Below, piece by piece: positions 44,105 to 53,013 of a DNA stretch of 64,000 nt. The DNA is from Bacteroidota bacterium (GTDB lineage: Bacteria; Bacteroidota; Bacteroidia; Flavobacteriales; Weeksellaceae). Under the pieces are notes generated by a model. The model ran no database searches. It saw only the letters and a list, made by a program, of their open reading frames with translations, and was not told where the DNA came from. Position numbers and translations under genes: made by a program. The stretch's first letter is position 1. Each line of letters starts with the position of its first letter. Where the stretch lies: positions 315,003 through 379,002 of the forward strand of contig JAEWOS010000003.1 in assembly GCA_023460855.1 (NCBI GenBank). The letters run 5' to 3'.

Positions 44105-44881
44105 ATGAAATTCGTAAAAACCACCATTACGGCAGCAGTTTTTGCTTTTGCACTTTCTTCGTGTGAGCAGAAAACTACTGACGCTACCAATACTTCAGGC
44201 ACAACCACGACTGAAACAGCAGCGACAAATGAAGATTTAGGAAAACCGGCAGATGTAACCGCGGATCCCGGAACTTTCAAAATCGTTCCTTTGGCTTATG
44301 AGTACGATGCTTTAGGCGATAATATCGATGCGAAAACCATGAACGTACATTATTCCAAGCATTATGTGGGTTACCTGAACAAGCTTAACAAAGAAGTGGA
44401 AGGAAAAGCGCAGGCTTCGCAAACCATTGAAGAAGTGCTTAGAAATATGGATATGAATAATTCCGCACTGCGAAATAATGCAGGTGGATATTACAATCAT
44501 AATCTGTTTTTCGACATGATCGGTCCAAATGCAGGCGGAGAACCGACCGGTGAACTGATGCAGGCTATTCAGCGTGATTTCGGATCTTTTGACGCGTTCA
44601 AAGAGCAGTTTTCAAAAGCCGGAGCCGACCGTTTTGGTTCAGGCTGGGCATGGCTTGTTTCAGATAATTCAGGGAAACTTTCCGTGGGAAGCACACCAAA
44701 TCAGGACAATCCGCTGATGCCGGGAACAGAAATTTCCGGAACTCCTGTACTTGCAATGGACGTTTGGGAACATGCCTATTACCTGAAATACCAGAACAAA
44801 CGACCGGATTATATCCAGAGTTTCTGGAATGTGGTAAACTGGAACAAGGTTGCAGAATATTACACAAAGGCAAAACAGTAA
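44105..44881 (+). CDS. superoxide dismutase (Fe/Mn), lipoprotein form
   Basis: The 258-residue protein is a Fe/Mn superoxide dismutase with a 60-residue N-terminal extension. The four metal ligands are present: HYSKHYVGYLNKLN, GGYYNHNLFFDMI, and DVWEHAYYLKYQNKRPDY with its Asp and His. The extension starts with a lipoprotein signal (AFALSSCEQK, Cys20) and a Thr-rich linker, so the enzyme is anchored outside the cytoplasm where it would meet extracellular superoxide. Metal choice (iron or manganese) cannot be settled by eye. A -7-like element TAATTTTG lies at 44068-44075, and a strong terminator follows. Confidence 0.9.
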   Translation: MKFVKTTITAAVFAFALSSCEQKTTDATNTSGTTTTETAATNEDLGKPADVTADPGTFKIVPLAYEYDALGDNIDAKTMNVHYSKHYVGYLNKLNKEVEGKAQASQTIEEVLRNMDMNNSALRNNAGGYYNHNLFFDMIGPNAGGEPTGELMQAIQRDFGSFDAFKEQFSKAGADRFGSGWAWLVSDNSGKLSVGSTPNQDNPLMPGTEISGTPVLAMDVWEHAYYLKYQNKRPDYIQSFWNVVNWNKVAEYYTKAKQ

Positions 44882-44900
44882 AACACTGCTTTATATAACA

Positions 44901-44935
44901 AAACGCCCGGCAGATTTTTGCCGGGCGTTTTTATT
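44901..44935 (+). terminator. bidirectional intrinsic terminator after superoxide dismutase
   Basis: AAAACGCCCGGCA / TGCCGGGCGTTTTT is a strong GC-rich stem with an A/T loop. It sits between convergent genes and can act in both directions. Confidence 0.88.
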
Positions 44936-44945
44936 TGAATTTCAA

Positions 44946-45368
44946 TTACTGAATACCGGAAAGCGGTAATCCGAGTTCTTTTTTCCAGCCTTCACCGAAA
45001 GTTTTAGTCAGAAATTTTCCAACAAGCCGGTTATTTTCTCTGGCTACTTTCTGATCGTTTGGCATCACCACGCAACCTTTGTTCAGAATTTTCACGCCGT
45101 ATTTCTTTTCGAACTCCCTGTTGTAAAGCGGTGCAAATCCGTAATGCACAAACACCGCCTGCTTTTGCTTCATCAGCAACGAAATATTCTGTCTGGTTGC
45201 CATAACCGGAACATTCACTTTGTGGTGGTCAGCCTGAATTTCTCTGGTCTTCACCTTATCATGCTTTGGTGAACTGCGCGAAGGCGGGTCGGTTTTTTGT
45301 GATGAAAAGAAACCTGTCGATAAAACGGTAATAACTGCAACAGCCAAAAAAGCACCGGGAGTTTTCAT
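44946..45368 (-). CDS. hypothetical exported protein
   Basis: The 140-residue protein has an N-terminal signal peptide (MKTPGAFLAVAVITVLSTGF) and a mature domain with FVHYGFAPLYNREFEKKYGV, then NKGCVVMPNDQKVARENNR and LTKTFGEGWKKELGLP. I do not recognise the family; small exported proteins of this type occur in related genomes. The ATG at 45368 is chosen as it directly begins the signal. It is downstream of groEL, with a terminator between. Confidence 0.68.
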   Translation of the reverse strand: MKTPGAFLAVAVITVLSTGFFSSQKTDPPSRSSPKHDKVKTREIQADHHKVNVPVMATRQNISLLMKQKQAVFVHYGFAPLYNREFEKKYGVKILNKGCVVMPNDQKVARENNRLVGKFLTKTFGEGWKKELGLPLSGIQ

Positions 45369-45410
45369 AAGATGTTTAATAATAGATAGAAAACAGGCTA
45401 AAAGGTTAAG

Positions 45411-45443
45411 AAAAAATCCGTCCAAAAATTTGAACGGATTGTT
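45411..45443 (-). terminator. intrinsic terminator after groEL
   Basis: Minus-strand AATCCGTTCAAA / TTTGGACGGATT forms a stem followed by six T residues, 24 bases past the groEL stop codon. Confidence 0.75.
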
Positions 45444-45465
45444 TTATTGCATCAGTCGCTGACTG

Positions 45466-47097
45466 TTACATCATTCCCGGCATTCCTCCGCCGCCGCCCA
45501 TTGGCATTGCAGGCTCGTCTCTTGGAATTTCTGTAACTACACATTCTGTTGTTAACAGCATACCTGCAACGGAAGCAGCGTTTTCAAGTGCTACACGTAC
45601 AACTTTCGTAGGGTCGATAATTCCGGCTTCATACATTTGCACGTATTCATCGTTTTTCGCGTTGTAACCGAAATCTGCATTTCCGTCAGCAACTTTTGCC
45701 ACGATTACAGAACCTTCGCCACCTGCATTTGCAACGATTTGTCTCAACGGCTCTTCGATTGCTCTTTTCACGATTTTAATTCCGGTTTCTTCATCCTGGT
45801 TTGCACCTTTCAGTTCGTTCATGGAAGAAATAGTTCTTACCAAAGCAACACCACCACCAGGAACAATACCTTCTTCCACAGCAGCTCTTGTTGCGTGTAG
45901 TGCATCGTCCACTCTGTCTTTTTTCTCCTTCATTTCCACTTCGGAAGCAGCACCAACGTAAAGTACAGCTACACCACCTGCAAGTTTCGCCAGTCTTTCC
46001 TGAAGTTTCTCACGGTCGTAATCTGAAGTGGTTGTTTCCATCTGCGCTTTGATCTGGCTTACTCTGCCTTTAATCTGCGCATCTTCACCTCCACCGTTTA
46101 CAATTGTTGTATTGTCTTTGTCGATAGTTACTTTTTCAGCAGTACCAAGCATTTCCAGAGTAGCATTTTCCATGGTGAATCCTCTCTCTTCAGAAATTAC
46201 CTGACCACCGGTTAAGATTGCGATATCTTCCAGCATCGCTTTTCTTCTGTCGCCGAATCCCGGAGCTTTTACTGCAGCGATTTTCAGGGAACCTCTCAGT
46301 TTGTTCACAACCAAAGTTGCCAGAGCTTCACCTTCTACTTCTTCAGAAATGATCAGCAGAGATTTTCCGCCCTGTGCGATTGGCTCAAGAACCGGAAGAA
46401 GTTCTTTCATAGAAGAAATTTTCTTCTCAACCAGAAGTATGTACGGATTTTCAAGTTCCGTCAGCATTTTTTCAGGATTTGTCACGAAATATGGCGACTG
46501 ATAACCTCTGTCGAACTGCATTCCTTCCACCACATCAACTGTTGTATCTGTTCCTTTTGCTTCTTCAACAGTGATTACTCCTTCTTTGCCCACTTTTCCG
46601 AAAGCTTCAGAAATAAGGGAACCGATTGTTTCGTCATTATTGGATGAAATCGTAGCAACCTGCTTGATTTTGTCTGAAGTATCGCCTACTTCCTGCGACT
46701 GAGATTTCAGGTTTTCAACAACAGCCACAACTGCTTTGTCGATACCCCTCTTCAGATCCATTGGATTTGCACCTGCTGCAACATTTTTCAGACCTTCGCG
46801 AACGATTGCCTGCGCAAGAACTGTAGCGGTGGTAGTTCCGTCTCCTGCGATGTCATTGGTTTTGGAAGCAACTTCTTTTACCATCTGCGCTCCCATGTTT
46901 TCTACTTTGTCTTCCAGTTCGATTTCTTTCGCTACTGAAACACCGTCTTTCGTTACGTGCGGCGCACCGAAAGATTTTTCGATTACCACGTTACGACCTT
47001 TAGGTCCCAAAGTTACTTTTACTGCATTAGCCAGAGCATCAACACCTCTTTTCAGTGCGTCTCTCGACTCGATATCAAATTTTATTTCTTTTGCCAT
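45466..47097 (-). CDS. groL: chaperonin GroEL
   Basis: The 543-residue protein is GroEL, the 14-mer folding chamber. The N-terminal KEIKFDIESRDALKRGVD, the ATP site GDGTTTATVLAQ (about 86) and the GGM-rich C-terminal tail (PMGGGGGMPGMM) are all typical. It works with GroES, encoded upstream at 47289-47567, with an unusually long 191-base gap. Neither gene carries an upstream CIRCE element that I can see. Confidence 0.97.
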   Translation of the reverse strand: MAKEIKFDIESRDALKRGVDALANAVKVTLGPKGRNVVIEKSFGAPHVTKDGVSVAKEIELEDKVENMGAQMVKEVASKTNDIAGDGTTTATVLAQAIVREGLKNVAAGANPMDLKRGIDKAVVAVVENLKSQSQEVGDTSDKIKQVATISSNNDETIGSLISEAFGKVGKEGVITVEEAKGTDTTVDVVEGMQFDRGYQSPYFVTNPEKMLTELENPYILLVEKKISSMKELLPVLEPIAQGGKSLLIISEEVEGEALATLVVNKLRGSLKIAAVKAPGFGDRRKAMLEDIAILTGGQVISEERGFTMENATLEMLGTAEKVTIDKDNTTIVNGGGEDAQIKGRVSQIKAQMETTTSDYDREKLQERLAKLAGGVAVLYVGAASEVEMKEKKDRVDDALHATRAAVEEGIVPGGGVALVRTISSMNELKGANQDEETGIKIVKRAIEEPLRQIVANAGGEGSVIVAKVADGNADFGYNAKNDEYVQMYEAGIIDPTKVVRVALENAASVAGMLLTTECVVTEIPRDEPAMPMGGGGGMPGMM

Positions 47098-47288
47098 AAT
47101 TTTTAATGTTTTAAGCAGGAAGCTTTATGCCGGAGGCTTTTCCCGCTGTTTATTCTAATAATTTTTTTTCGTAATTGAATTAATTTTTGTCTTAAAGTAT
47201 TCAGCTGAATTGCAACAAGTTCAAATTCCTCTTGACTTCATATTTTCTGTAATTCCGCATCCTGCCTGCTGCTTACTGCTTTCTACTA

Positions 47289-47567
47289 TTAGCCAATAAT
47301 TCCCAATAAATCACCTTCCTTTACAATCAGATAATCTTTTCCGTCGAGTTTTAATTCAGATCCTGAATATTTGCCATAAAGAACTTTGTCGCCAACCTGC
47401 ACTGTGGTAGGTTCGTCTTTTTTACCCGGACCAACAGCTACAACTGTTCCCTCCTGTGGTTTTTCTTTTGCCGTATCCGGAATGATGATTCCTGAAGCAG
47501 TGGTTGTTTCAGCAGCGGTTGGTTCTACAAGAACTCTGTCCGCCAGTGGTTTGAAATTTACTGACAT
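47289..47567 (-). CDS. groS: co-chaperonin GroES
   Basis: The 92-residue co-chaperonin forms the heptameric lid of GroEL. Landmarks are FKPLADRVLVEP at the start, the mobile loop TTASGIIIPDTAKEKP (about residue 20) and GDKVLYGKYSGSEL near the end. It precedes groEL on the same strand. Upstream (47653-47660) is a possible -7 element, TAACTTTG on the minus strand, followed by a short tandem repeat. Confidence 0.96.
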   Translation of the reverse strand: MSVNFKPLADRVLVEPTAAETTTASGIIIPDTAKEKPQEGTVVAVGPGKKDEPTTVQVGDKVLYGKYSGSELKLDGKDYLIVKEGDLLGIIG

Positions 47568-47624
47568 AATATGTATATAATTAAAATTTTTACTTGCCCT
47601 CTTTTTCTCTAAAACTTTGCCATT

Positions 47625-47655
47625 GAAAATTCAGGGTTCAAAATTCAGGGTTCAA
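47625..47655 (+). repeat. short tandem repeat upstream of groES
   Basis: The unit AAAATTCAGGGTTC occurs twice in tandem without interruption. It lies near the predicted start of groES transcription, directly after a TAACTTTG -7-like element on the minus strand. Similar AATTCAGGG repeats are seen scattered in flavobacterial intergenic DNA. Confidence 0.7.
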
Positions 47656-47700
47656 AGTTAATTTGGCAGATTTTAGGTAAACAGACGTGAAATTTTGGCA

Positions 47701-47731
47701 GAAAAAAAGCCACCGTTCAGGTGACTTTTAT
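47701..47731 (-). terminator. intrinsic terminator after the aldo/keto reductase gene
   Basis: Minus-strand AAGTCACCT / GGTGGCTT forms a stem around GAAC, followed by seven T residues, starting three bases beyond the stop codon. Confidence 0.75.
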
Positions 47732-47733
47732 TT

Positions 47734-48687
47734 TTAGTATTCGCTTGCATTCAGAAGTTTACTGAAATCCTCATCAGTGAGGTTAAACGCTACCGCTTTC
47801 GCAAAATCTTCAATATGCTGCTTCTTGGTTCCGCTTGCAATCGGGGCGGTGATAAAAGGCTGTTTCATCATCCACGCCAGCGCAACAACGGACATTGCCG
47901 TATCGTTGTTCACAGCAACTTCCCTCAATGCCTGCAGCACTTTCATTCCGCGTTCATTGTTGTACCGTTTTTCGATTCCTGCACCTCTTGCAGAATTTTT
48001 GAAATCGTCGGCCGTTTTATATTTCCCTGTTAAAAATCCGCTTGCAAGGCTGTAATAAGGAGTGACCGCCAAACCGTGCTGTTCGGCAATGGCAAGATAA
48101 TTTTCTTCGAATTTTTGTCTGTCGTAAAGGTTGTATTCCGGTTGCAGCCCGGCATAAGAAACGAGATTTTTTTCGTCGGATACAGCCAGACTTTCCGTCA
48201 GTCTTTCCGGAGAAATGTTTGAAGCAGCAGCTACACGCGCCTTACCGCTTTTTACAATTTCATCGAACGCTTCAAGCGTTTCTTCAACCGGTGTTACGGT
48301 ATCGTCGAAATGATTGAAGTAAATATCGACATAATCTGTTTGCAGGTGTTTCAACGATCTTTCCACTTCTTCCAGAATATATTTTTTGGAGGTATTCGGT
48401 TTATCGGACTGCAGAGGAGCGCCAACTTTCGTAATGACCGTCATTTGATCACGGTTGCTTTTCTGCTTCATCCATTTTCCTATAATGGTTTCGCTTTCTG
48501 AGCCGGCATTTCCGGGAACCCAGTTTGAATAAATATTCGCGCTGTCGATGGTATTGAAACCCTTTTCAAAAAATTCATTGAGAATTGTGAATGCCCTGTC
48601 TTCATCGAGTGTCCACCCGAAGACATTTCCTCCAAAAATTATCGGCGACACATTCACTCCGGTATTACCATATTTTATCTTATTCAT
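47734..48687 (-). CDS. aldo/keto reductase
   Basis: The 317-residue protein is an NADPH-dependent aldo/keto reductase of the YajO/YghZ-like type. The catalytic tetrad can be placed: Asp in FNTIDSANIYSNW with Tyr nearby, Lys in VITKVGAPL, and His in YVDIYFNHFDD. The C-terminal SGTKKQHIEDFAKAVA binds the cofactor phosphate. Substrate is unknown. A -7-like TAAATTTG is on the minus strand at 48710-48717, 23 bases before the start. Confidence 0.88.
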   Translation of the reverse strand: MNKIKYGNTGVNVSPIIFGGNVFGWTLDEDRAFTILNEFFEKGFNTIDSANIYSNWVPGNAGSESETIIGKWMKQKSNRDQMTVITKVGAPLQSDKPNTSKKYILEEVERSLKHLQTDYVDIYFNHFDDTVTPVEETLEAFDEIVKSGKARVAAASNISPERLTESLAVSDEKNLVSYAGLQPEYNLYDRQKFEENYLAIAEQHGLAVTPYYSLASGFLTGKYKTADDFKNSARGAGIEKRYNNERGMKVLQALREVAVNNDTAMSVVALAWMMKQPFITAPIASGTKKQHIEDFAKAVAFNLTDEDFSKLLNASEY

Positions 48688-48776
48688 ACTTTAATTATTT
48701 ACTGTTGCTCAAATTTACCTCTTAAAACCCGGAAGACCGGCCAAATCTAAATTGGAAAAAACGATGATACGTATTG

Positions 48777-48808
48777 AAAAAAAAATCACTCTTTTCAGAG
48801 TGATTGAT
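48777..48808 (-). terminator. intrinsic terminator after the M1 peptidase gene
   Basis: Minus-strand AATCACTCT / AGAGTGATT with a GAAA loop is followed by a run of about nine T residues. Confidence 0.82.
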
Positions 48809-48815
48809 TTCTTAA

Positions 48816-51185
48816 TTAATTCTTTCCGGCGGCCTGCATCGGATTTACCCTTCCCTGAGCCGCTCCGCGCGCAGTGTTCAGCTGCTTCTGCTTAAACACA
48901 TTAAACTTTGTTGACGGTGCCGGAATATCGCCCCAGAAATTATTTGAAGTATCGATATCGGCAGTTTCGAGCATCGGATCGAGCTGAATAGATTTTATTT
49001 TTTTATCAAACCAGTAAGTAAGAGACACGTTCTTTTCGTCCTTGCGCCAAATCTGGGCTGCTTTCTTATCGCTGAGTTTGGTTCCGTCCTCAAATGTAAA
49101 TTCCAGAATAATCGGCATTACCAGTCCGCCAACATTTTCAAAATCGATCTGATATGCTCGCATATTCTGCACTTTCTGTCTTTCTGTTACGGGTACAATT
49201 TCTCTTGTATCAGATTTAATAGTGTATTCGGTTACGCCACTGATGGTTTCCTGACCGCGGTTGTAGCGGTAATAGAAATCCTGAAGGCTTTTATCCTTCT
49301 CCACCTCAAACTGAATCGAAGGATCCTGTCGGTTTCTGACTTTGGAGATATCGTCAAATTTCGGCGTATTGGGCTCATCAACACGGTACTTTCTTTCCAC
49401 CGGATCAACATTCACATCAAAATTAGGTTCTGCAACCGTTACTTTTTTAATGGCAATATCAACAGGATCTGTTCCGTAAAACCAGCCTCTCCAGAACCAG
49501 TCCAGGTTTTCCGCGCTTGCATCATTCATCGTTCTGAAAAAATCTGCCGGTTCCGGATGTCGGAACGCCCATCTTTTGGAATAGGTTTTAAAAGCATGAT
49601 CGAACAGTTCGCGACCCATAATCGTTTCGCGCAAGATATTGAGACCTGTTGCAGGCTTACTGTATGCGTTCGGCCCAAAATGCGTGATATTTTCAGAATT
49701 CGTCATGATTGGTTCCAGTTGCTCCTTCGGAAGTTTCATATAATCCACAATCGTGTGAGCCGGACCTCTTCTCGACGGAAATTTATTATCCCAGAGTTCT
49801 TCAGTAAGGTATTCCACAAAAGTATTCAAACCTTCGTCCATCCACGTCCACTGTCGTTCATCGGAATTGATGATCATCGGGAAGAAATTATGCCCCACTT
49901 CATGAATAATTACGCCGATCATTCCGTTTTTTGTTCCTTCGGAATACGTTCCGTCTGCTTCCGTACGGCCGAAATTAAAACATATCATCGGATATTCCAT
50001 ACCGTTTGCTGCTTCCACAGACTGTGCAACAGGATAAGGATACGGAATTGTGTATTCGGAATAAACTCGCAGAGTGTGCGCCACAGCCTTTGTGGAGAAT
50101 TTTCTGTACAGACCGTAAGCTTCTTTCGGATAGAAACTCATTGCCATTACTTTGTTATTATTCTCAGGAATCAGCACACTCATTCCGTCCCAGATAAATT
50201 TTCGAGAGGAAGTCCAAGCAAAATCACGGACATCTTTCGCTTCGAAAATCCATGTTTTTCTGTCTTTGGATCTGGTTTTTTCAGCTCTTTTGGCATCTTC
50301 CAGTGTTACGATTTCAACCGGTTCACTCGCATTCTCGGCCTGTCTGTAACGTTCAAGCTGCTGTTTGGTCAGCACTTTAGAATAATTTTTACATTCTCCT
50401 GTAGAACCGACGATATGGTCTGCCGGAACATTCATTGTTACTTTATAATCTCCGAATACCAGTGCAAATTCGCCGCGGCCGGTAAACTGATTGTTCTGCC
50501 ATCCTTTAAAATCGCTGTAAACGCACATTCTTGGAAACCACTGCGTCATGGTATAAAGATCATTCCCGTCCTCCGGAAAATTTTCATAACCGCCGCGTCC
50601 TCCCATCGACATTCGGTTTGGAATTTTATAATTCCAGTCGATTTTGAACTTATATTTTTGACCGCTTTTCAAAATCTGTGGCAGATCGATGCGCATCATC
50701 GTTTTGTTTACCTGGTATTTCAGAGGATTACCTTTCGCATCGGTCACCTTTACAAGATTAACCCCGTAGCCGTTATCCTGAACCGGAAGCTGCGTGTTTC
50801 GGATGCCGTCAAAATTGGCATCTCTTCCGATTGTAGACGAAGATGCGTATCCCGCATTTTTCACTGATGACTGCTGGTTTTCGTCGAGCTGCAGCCAGAG
50901 ATAATCGAGATCATCCGGCGAATTATTGTAATAAGTAACGGTTTCGGAGCCACGCAGAATTCTGTTGTCTTCATCCAGATAAGCATCGATCTGATAATCG
51001 GCTCTGTTCTGCCAGTATGCATGACCAGGAGCTCCGGAAGCTGTACGGTAAACATTCGGGGTCGGAAGAACGGTTCCCAGAGCTTCAAATTTATTTCCGT
51101 GATTGCTTTCAGGATTGTTCTGATGATTCTGTGCCGACAGGAAAATCGAAAAAATCAGTGTCAGAATGGTATAAAATAATTTCAT
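48816..51185 (-). CDS. secreted M1 family metallopeptidase
   Basis: The 789-residue protein has a signal peptide (MKLFYTILTLIFSIFLSAQ), an M1 beta-saddle domain, and a catalytic domain with the zinc motif HEVGHNFFPM (about residue 427) and its downstream Glu in MDEGLNTFVEY. The exopeptidase GAMEN motif is replaced by AANGMEYPMICF. M1 enzymes remove N-terminal residues from peptides; here the enzyme should act in the periplasm as no T9SS domain is present. A HupE/UreJ gene lies 67 bases upstream, same strand. A terminator follows. Confidence 0.9.
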   Translation of the reverse strand: MKLFYTILTLIFSIFLSAQNHQNNPESNHGNKFEALGTVLPTPNVYRTASGAPGHAYWQNRADYQIDAYLDEDNRILRGSETVTYYNNSPDDLDYLWLQLDENQQSSVKNAGYASSSTIGRDANFDGIRNTQLPVQDNGYGVNLVKVTDAKGNPLKYQVNKTMMRIDLPQILKSGQKYKFKIDWNYKIPNRMSMGGRGGYENFPEDGNDLYTMTQWFPRMCVYSDFKGWQNNQFTGRGEFALVFGDYKVTMNVPADHIVGSTGECKNYSKVLTKQQLERYRQAENASEPVEIVTLEDAKRAEKTRSKDRKTWIFEAKDVRDFAWTSSRKFIWDGMSVLIPENNNKVMAMSFYPKEAYGLYRKFSTKAVAHTLRVYSEYTIPYPYPVAQSVEAANGMEYPMICFNFGRTEADGTYSEGTKNGMIGVIIHEVGHNFFPMIINSDERQWTWMDEGLNTFVEYLTEELWDNKFPSRRGPAHTIVDYMKLPKEQLEPIMTNSENITHFGPNAYSKPATGLNILRETIMGRELFDHAFKTYSKRWAFRHPEPADFFRTMNDASAENLDWFWRGWFYGTDPVDIAIKKVTVAEPNFDVNVDPVERKYRVDEPNTPKFDDISKVRNRQDPSIQFEVEKDKSLQDFYYRYNRGQETISGVTEYTIKSDTREIVPVTERQKVQNMRAYQIDFENVGGLVMPIILEFTFEDGTKLSDKKAAQIWRKDEKNVSLTYWFDKKIKSIQLDPMLETADIDTSNNFWGDIPAPSTKFNVFKQKQLNTARGAAQGRVNPMQAAGKN

Positions 51186-51252
51186 GCTTGCCGGAATTGT
51201 GCTATTTAACCATCAAAAATAAAGAATTTTTGCAGAAAAACTGCTGAAATTT

Positions 51253-51831
51253 TTAAAACGGAATCCTTTCAATCACCATTTTCAGGGAGAATAGTGCAAT
51301 AAGCACAGAAATACCGATTGTCCAGTATTTCTCGGGAACCTTCAGAAACCGCAGAACTACATAAGAGATAAGCATAAAAACTGCTACAACAACGATCTGT
51401 CCGACTTCCAGGCCAATATTAAAACCTAACAGCGGTATCGCGATCGACTGCTCTTTTGCAAGCATCATCCTTGCCGTATTGGCAAATCCAAGGCCGTGAA
51501 TTAAACCAAAAATCAGTGCGAGCACATAATTCATCTTCATCAAAGTTCCTTTGTTCCGGTACATTAACACGTTATCCAGCGCCGTGAGAAAAATTGTGAG
51601 CGGAATAAGAAATTCAACCCAGGCTGAATCAATACGTACCAGATCAAAAACGCTGAGGGCAAGAGTGATGGAATGACCAATAGTAAATGCCGTGATCAGA
51701 ATCAGAATTTTCCCGGGATTTTTCAAGCCGTAAGCTACGATCAGCGCAATAACAAATAACTGGTGATCAAGTGCATCGGCAGAAATTATATGTTCCCAAC
51801 CCAACTGAAGAAAAAACATGAAATCGGTCAT
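51253..51831 (-). CDS. HupE/UreJ family membrane protein
   Basis: The 192-residue protein has about six membrane helices with conserved His residues in HIISADALDHQLF and GLIHGLGFANTARMML, matching the HupE/UreJ family. In other bacteria these proteins are linked to nickel or cobalt uptake for hydrogenase or urease, but no such enzyme is encoded in this window. It is divergent from the DUF6702 gene and upstream of the M1 peptidase gene; this trio is repeatedly found in Bacteroidota as far as I recall, suggesting a shared but unknown function. Confidence 0.82.
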   Translation of the reverse strand: MTDFMFFLQLGWEHIISADALDHQLFVIALIVAYGLKNPGKILILITAFTIGHSITLALSVFDLVRIDSAWVEFLIPLTIFLTALDNVLMYRNKGTLMKMNYVLALIFGLIHGLGFANTARMMLAKEQSIAIPLLGFNIGLEVGQIVVVAVFMLISYVVLRFLKVPEKYWTIGISVLIALFSLKMVIERIPF

Positions 51832-51869
51832 CTGAAAATTTAATAATCATGCGATGATACGAAAATCTT

Positions 51870-51877
51870 TAACTTTG
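51870..51877 (+). promoter_or_regulatory. -7 element of the DUF6702 gene promoter
   Basis: TAACTTTG matches TAnnTTTG exactly and lies 43 bases before the ATG at 51921. No good TTG is present at -33. Confidence 0.4.
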
Positions 51878-51920
51878 CGAAAATTGCAGAATCCTAATCG
51901 AAGATAACTGCATTTCTCTC

Positions 51921-52424
51921 ATGTACAGAACAGTATTTTTATTCTTACTTGGAATTTTAGTCACATTTTCGTCATTCGCGAAACTGCATCCATATCATGT
52001 TGGTTCTGTGGAATTTAACTATAACAATAAATCATCAACTTTCGAAGTAACCGGGCGTTTTTTTCTTGACGATACAGAAAATGCACTGAAGAAGAAATTC
52101 GGTGGCAATATTGTTTTTCATGACGAACAAAGCAAAGCAGCAATGGAGCGGAATCTGAAATTATATTGCGAGGAACATTTAAAACTGAAGGTTGACAATC
52201 AGTTTGTTAAGCTGAATTATCTAGGGTACGAAGAAGATTCTGAAGCTGTGCAGATTTATCTGGAAAGCACGCCGGTAAAAAATCCAAAAAAAGTGGAAAC
52301 CGCTGTCAGTTTCCTGTATAATCTGTTCGATGACCAGATTAACATCATTCATATCATTGTTGACGGAAAAAGGCAGAGCCATAAACTGAATTATCCGGAC
52401 CGCTATCTGTACAAAAATTTCTGA
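51921..52424 (+). CDS. DUF6702 family exported protein
   Basis: The 167-residue protein has a signal peptide (MYRTVFLFLLGILVTFSSFA) then KLHPYHVGSVEFNYNN, the hallmark start of DUF6702, and an alpha/beta domain rich in charged residues. Function is unknown. It is divergently transcribed from the HupE/UreJ gene, and the close association suggests the two act together in the envelope. It ends 1 base before the convergent ACP phosphodiesterase-like gene. Confidence 0.85.
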   Translation: MYRTVFLFLLGILVTFSSFAKLHPYHVGSVEFNYNNKSSTFEVTGRFFLDDTENALKKKFGGNIVFHDEQSKAAMERNLKLYCEEHLKLKVDNQFVKLNYLGYEEDSEAVQIYLESTPVKNPKKVETAVSFLYNLFDDQINIIHIIVDGKRQSHKLNYPDRYLYKNF

Positions 52425-52425
52425 T

Positions 52426-53004
52426 TCAGCTTTCGAAAGAACTGTTTATCAACTTACAGTGCTGCAGCAGATCCGGAAAAAAAACCTCAAAATTTTCCTG
52501 CAAAAATTCTTTATTCAGGAGAAAAGCTTCCAAAACCGGTAAATCTTCCTGCAGATATCTGGCTTTCCGAAGTACGTTTTTCATCGAGAATTCTATACCC
52601 CAGTCAAAACGGTAATTATAAAGCCAGTTGTCCCGTTCCATATAACCGAGCATCCGAATCAGGCCTGACGGAAGCATCTTTTCATGGTTTCTCAGCACGG
52701 AATACACCCGTACAGAATGCATTTTCAAATGACTATCACTCAGAGAATTAGCTAAAAAATAATCAAAGGCAACATCGACGAAAGCACCGGCATAAAGCCC
52801 TACAACCGGCCTGAAACTGTCTTTTGCAAGATGTACGGCGGGATGCGCATCTGTGTAAGTATCGATTTCGCGGTGCAGCCGGATTCCGTGCTGAAATTTT
52901 TCCGGAAAACCGAACCGTTCTTTGTTCCGGATGAAATCCTGCAGAAACTGTCCGACAATCTGTTCGTCAGTAAAACTCAGGTAACTGTGCGCAAGGAAAT
53001 TCAT
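52426..53004 (-). CDS. acyl carrier protein phosphodiesterase family protein
   Basis: The 192-residue protein matches the AcpH/ACP phosphodiesterase family: MNFLAHSYLSFTDEQIVGQF, then HGIRLHREIDTYTDAHPAV and FVDVAFDYFLANSL. The His and Asp residues in HREIDTYTD bind a metal. AcpH removes phosphopantetheine from ACP in E. coli; it is not certain the same reaction is done here. It is downstream of radA by 9 bases on the same strand, so it is likely cotranscribed. Confidence 0.85.
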   Translation of the reverse strand: MNFLAHSYLSFTDEQIVGQFLQDFIRNKERFGFPEKFQHGIRLHREIDTYTDAHPAVHLAKDSFRPVVGLYAGAFVDVAFDYFLANSLSDSHLKMHSVRVYSVLRNHEKMLPSGLIRMLGYMERDNWLYNYRFDWGIEFSMKNVLRKARYLQEDLPVLEAFLLNKEFLQENFEVFFPDLLQHCKLINSSFES

Positions 53005-53013
53005 CTGATAGTG

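Noticed and set aside
49557..50867. Long open frame of 436 codons on the plus strand
   Set aside because: It lies wholly antisense to the M1 peptidase gene, which has clear zinc motifs; the translation is His/Arg/Phe-rich and looks like a reverse-frame shadow.
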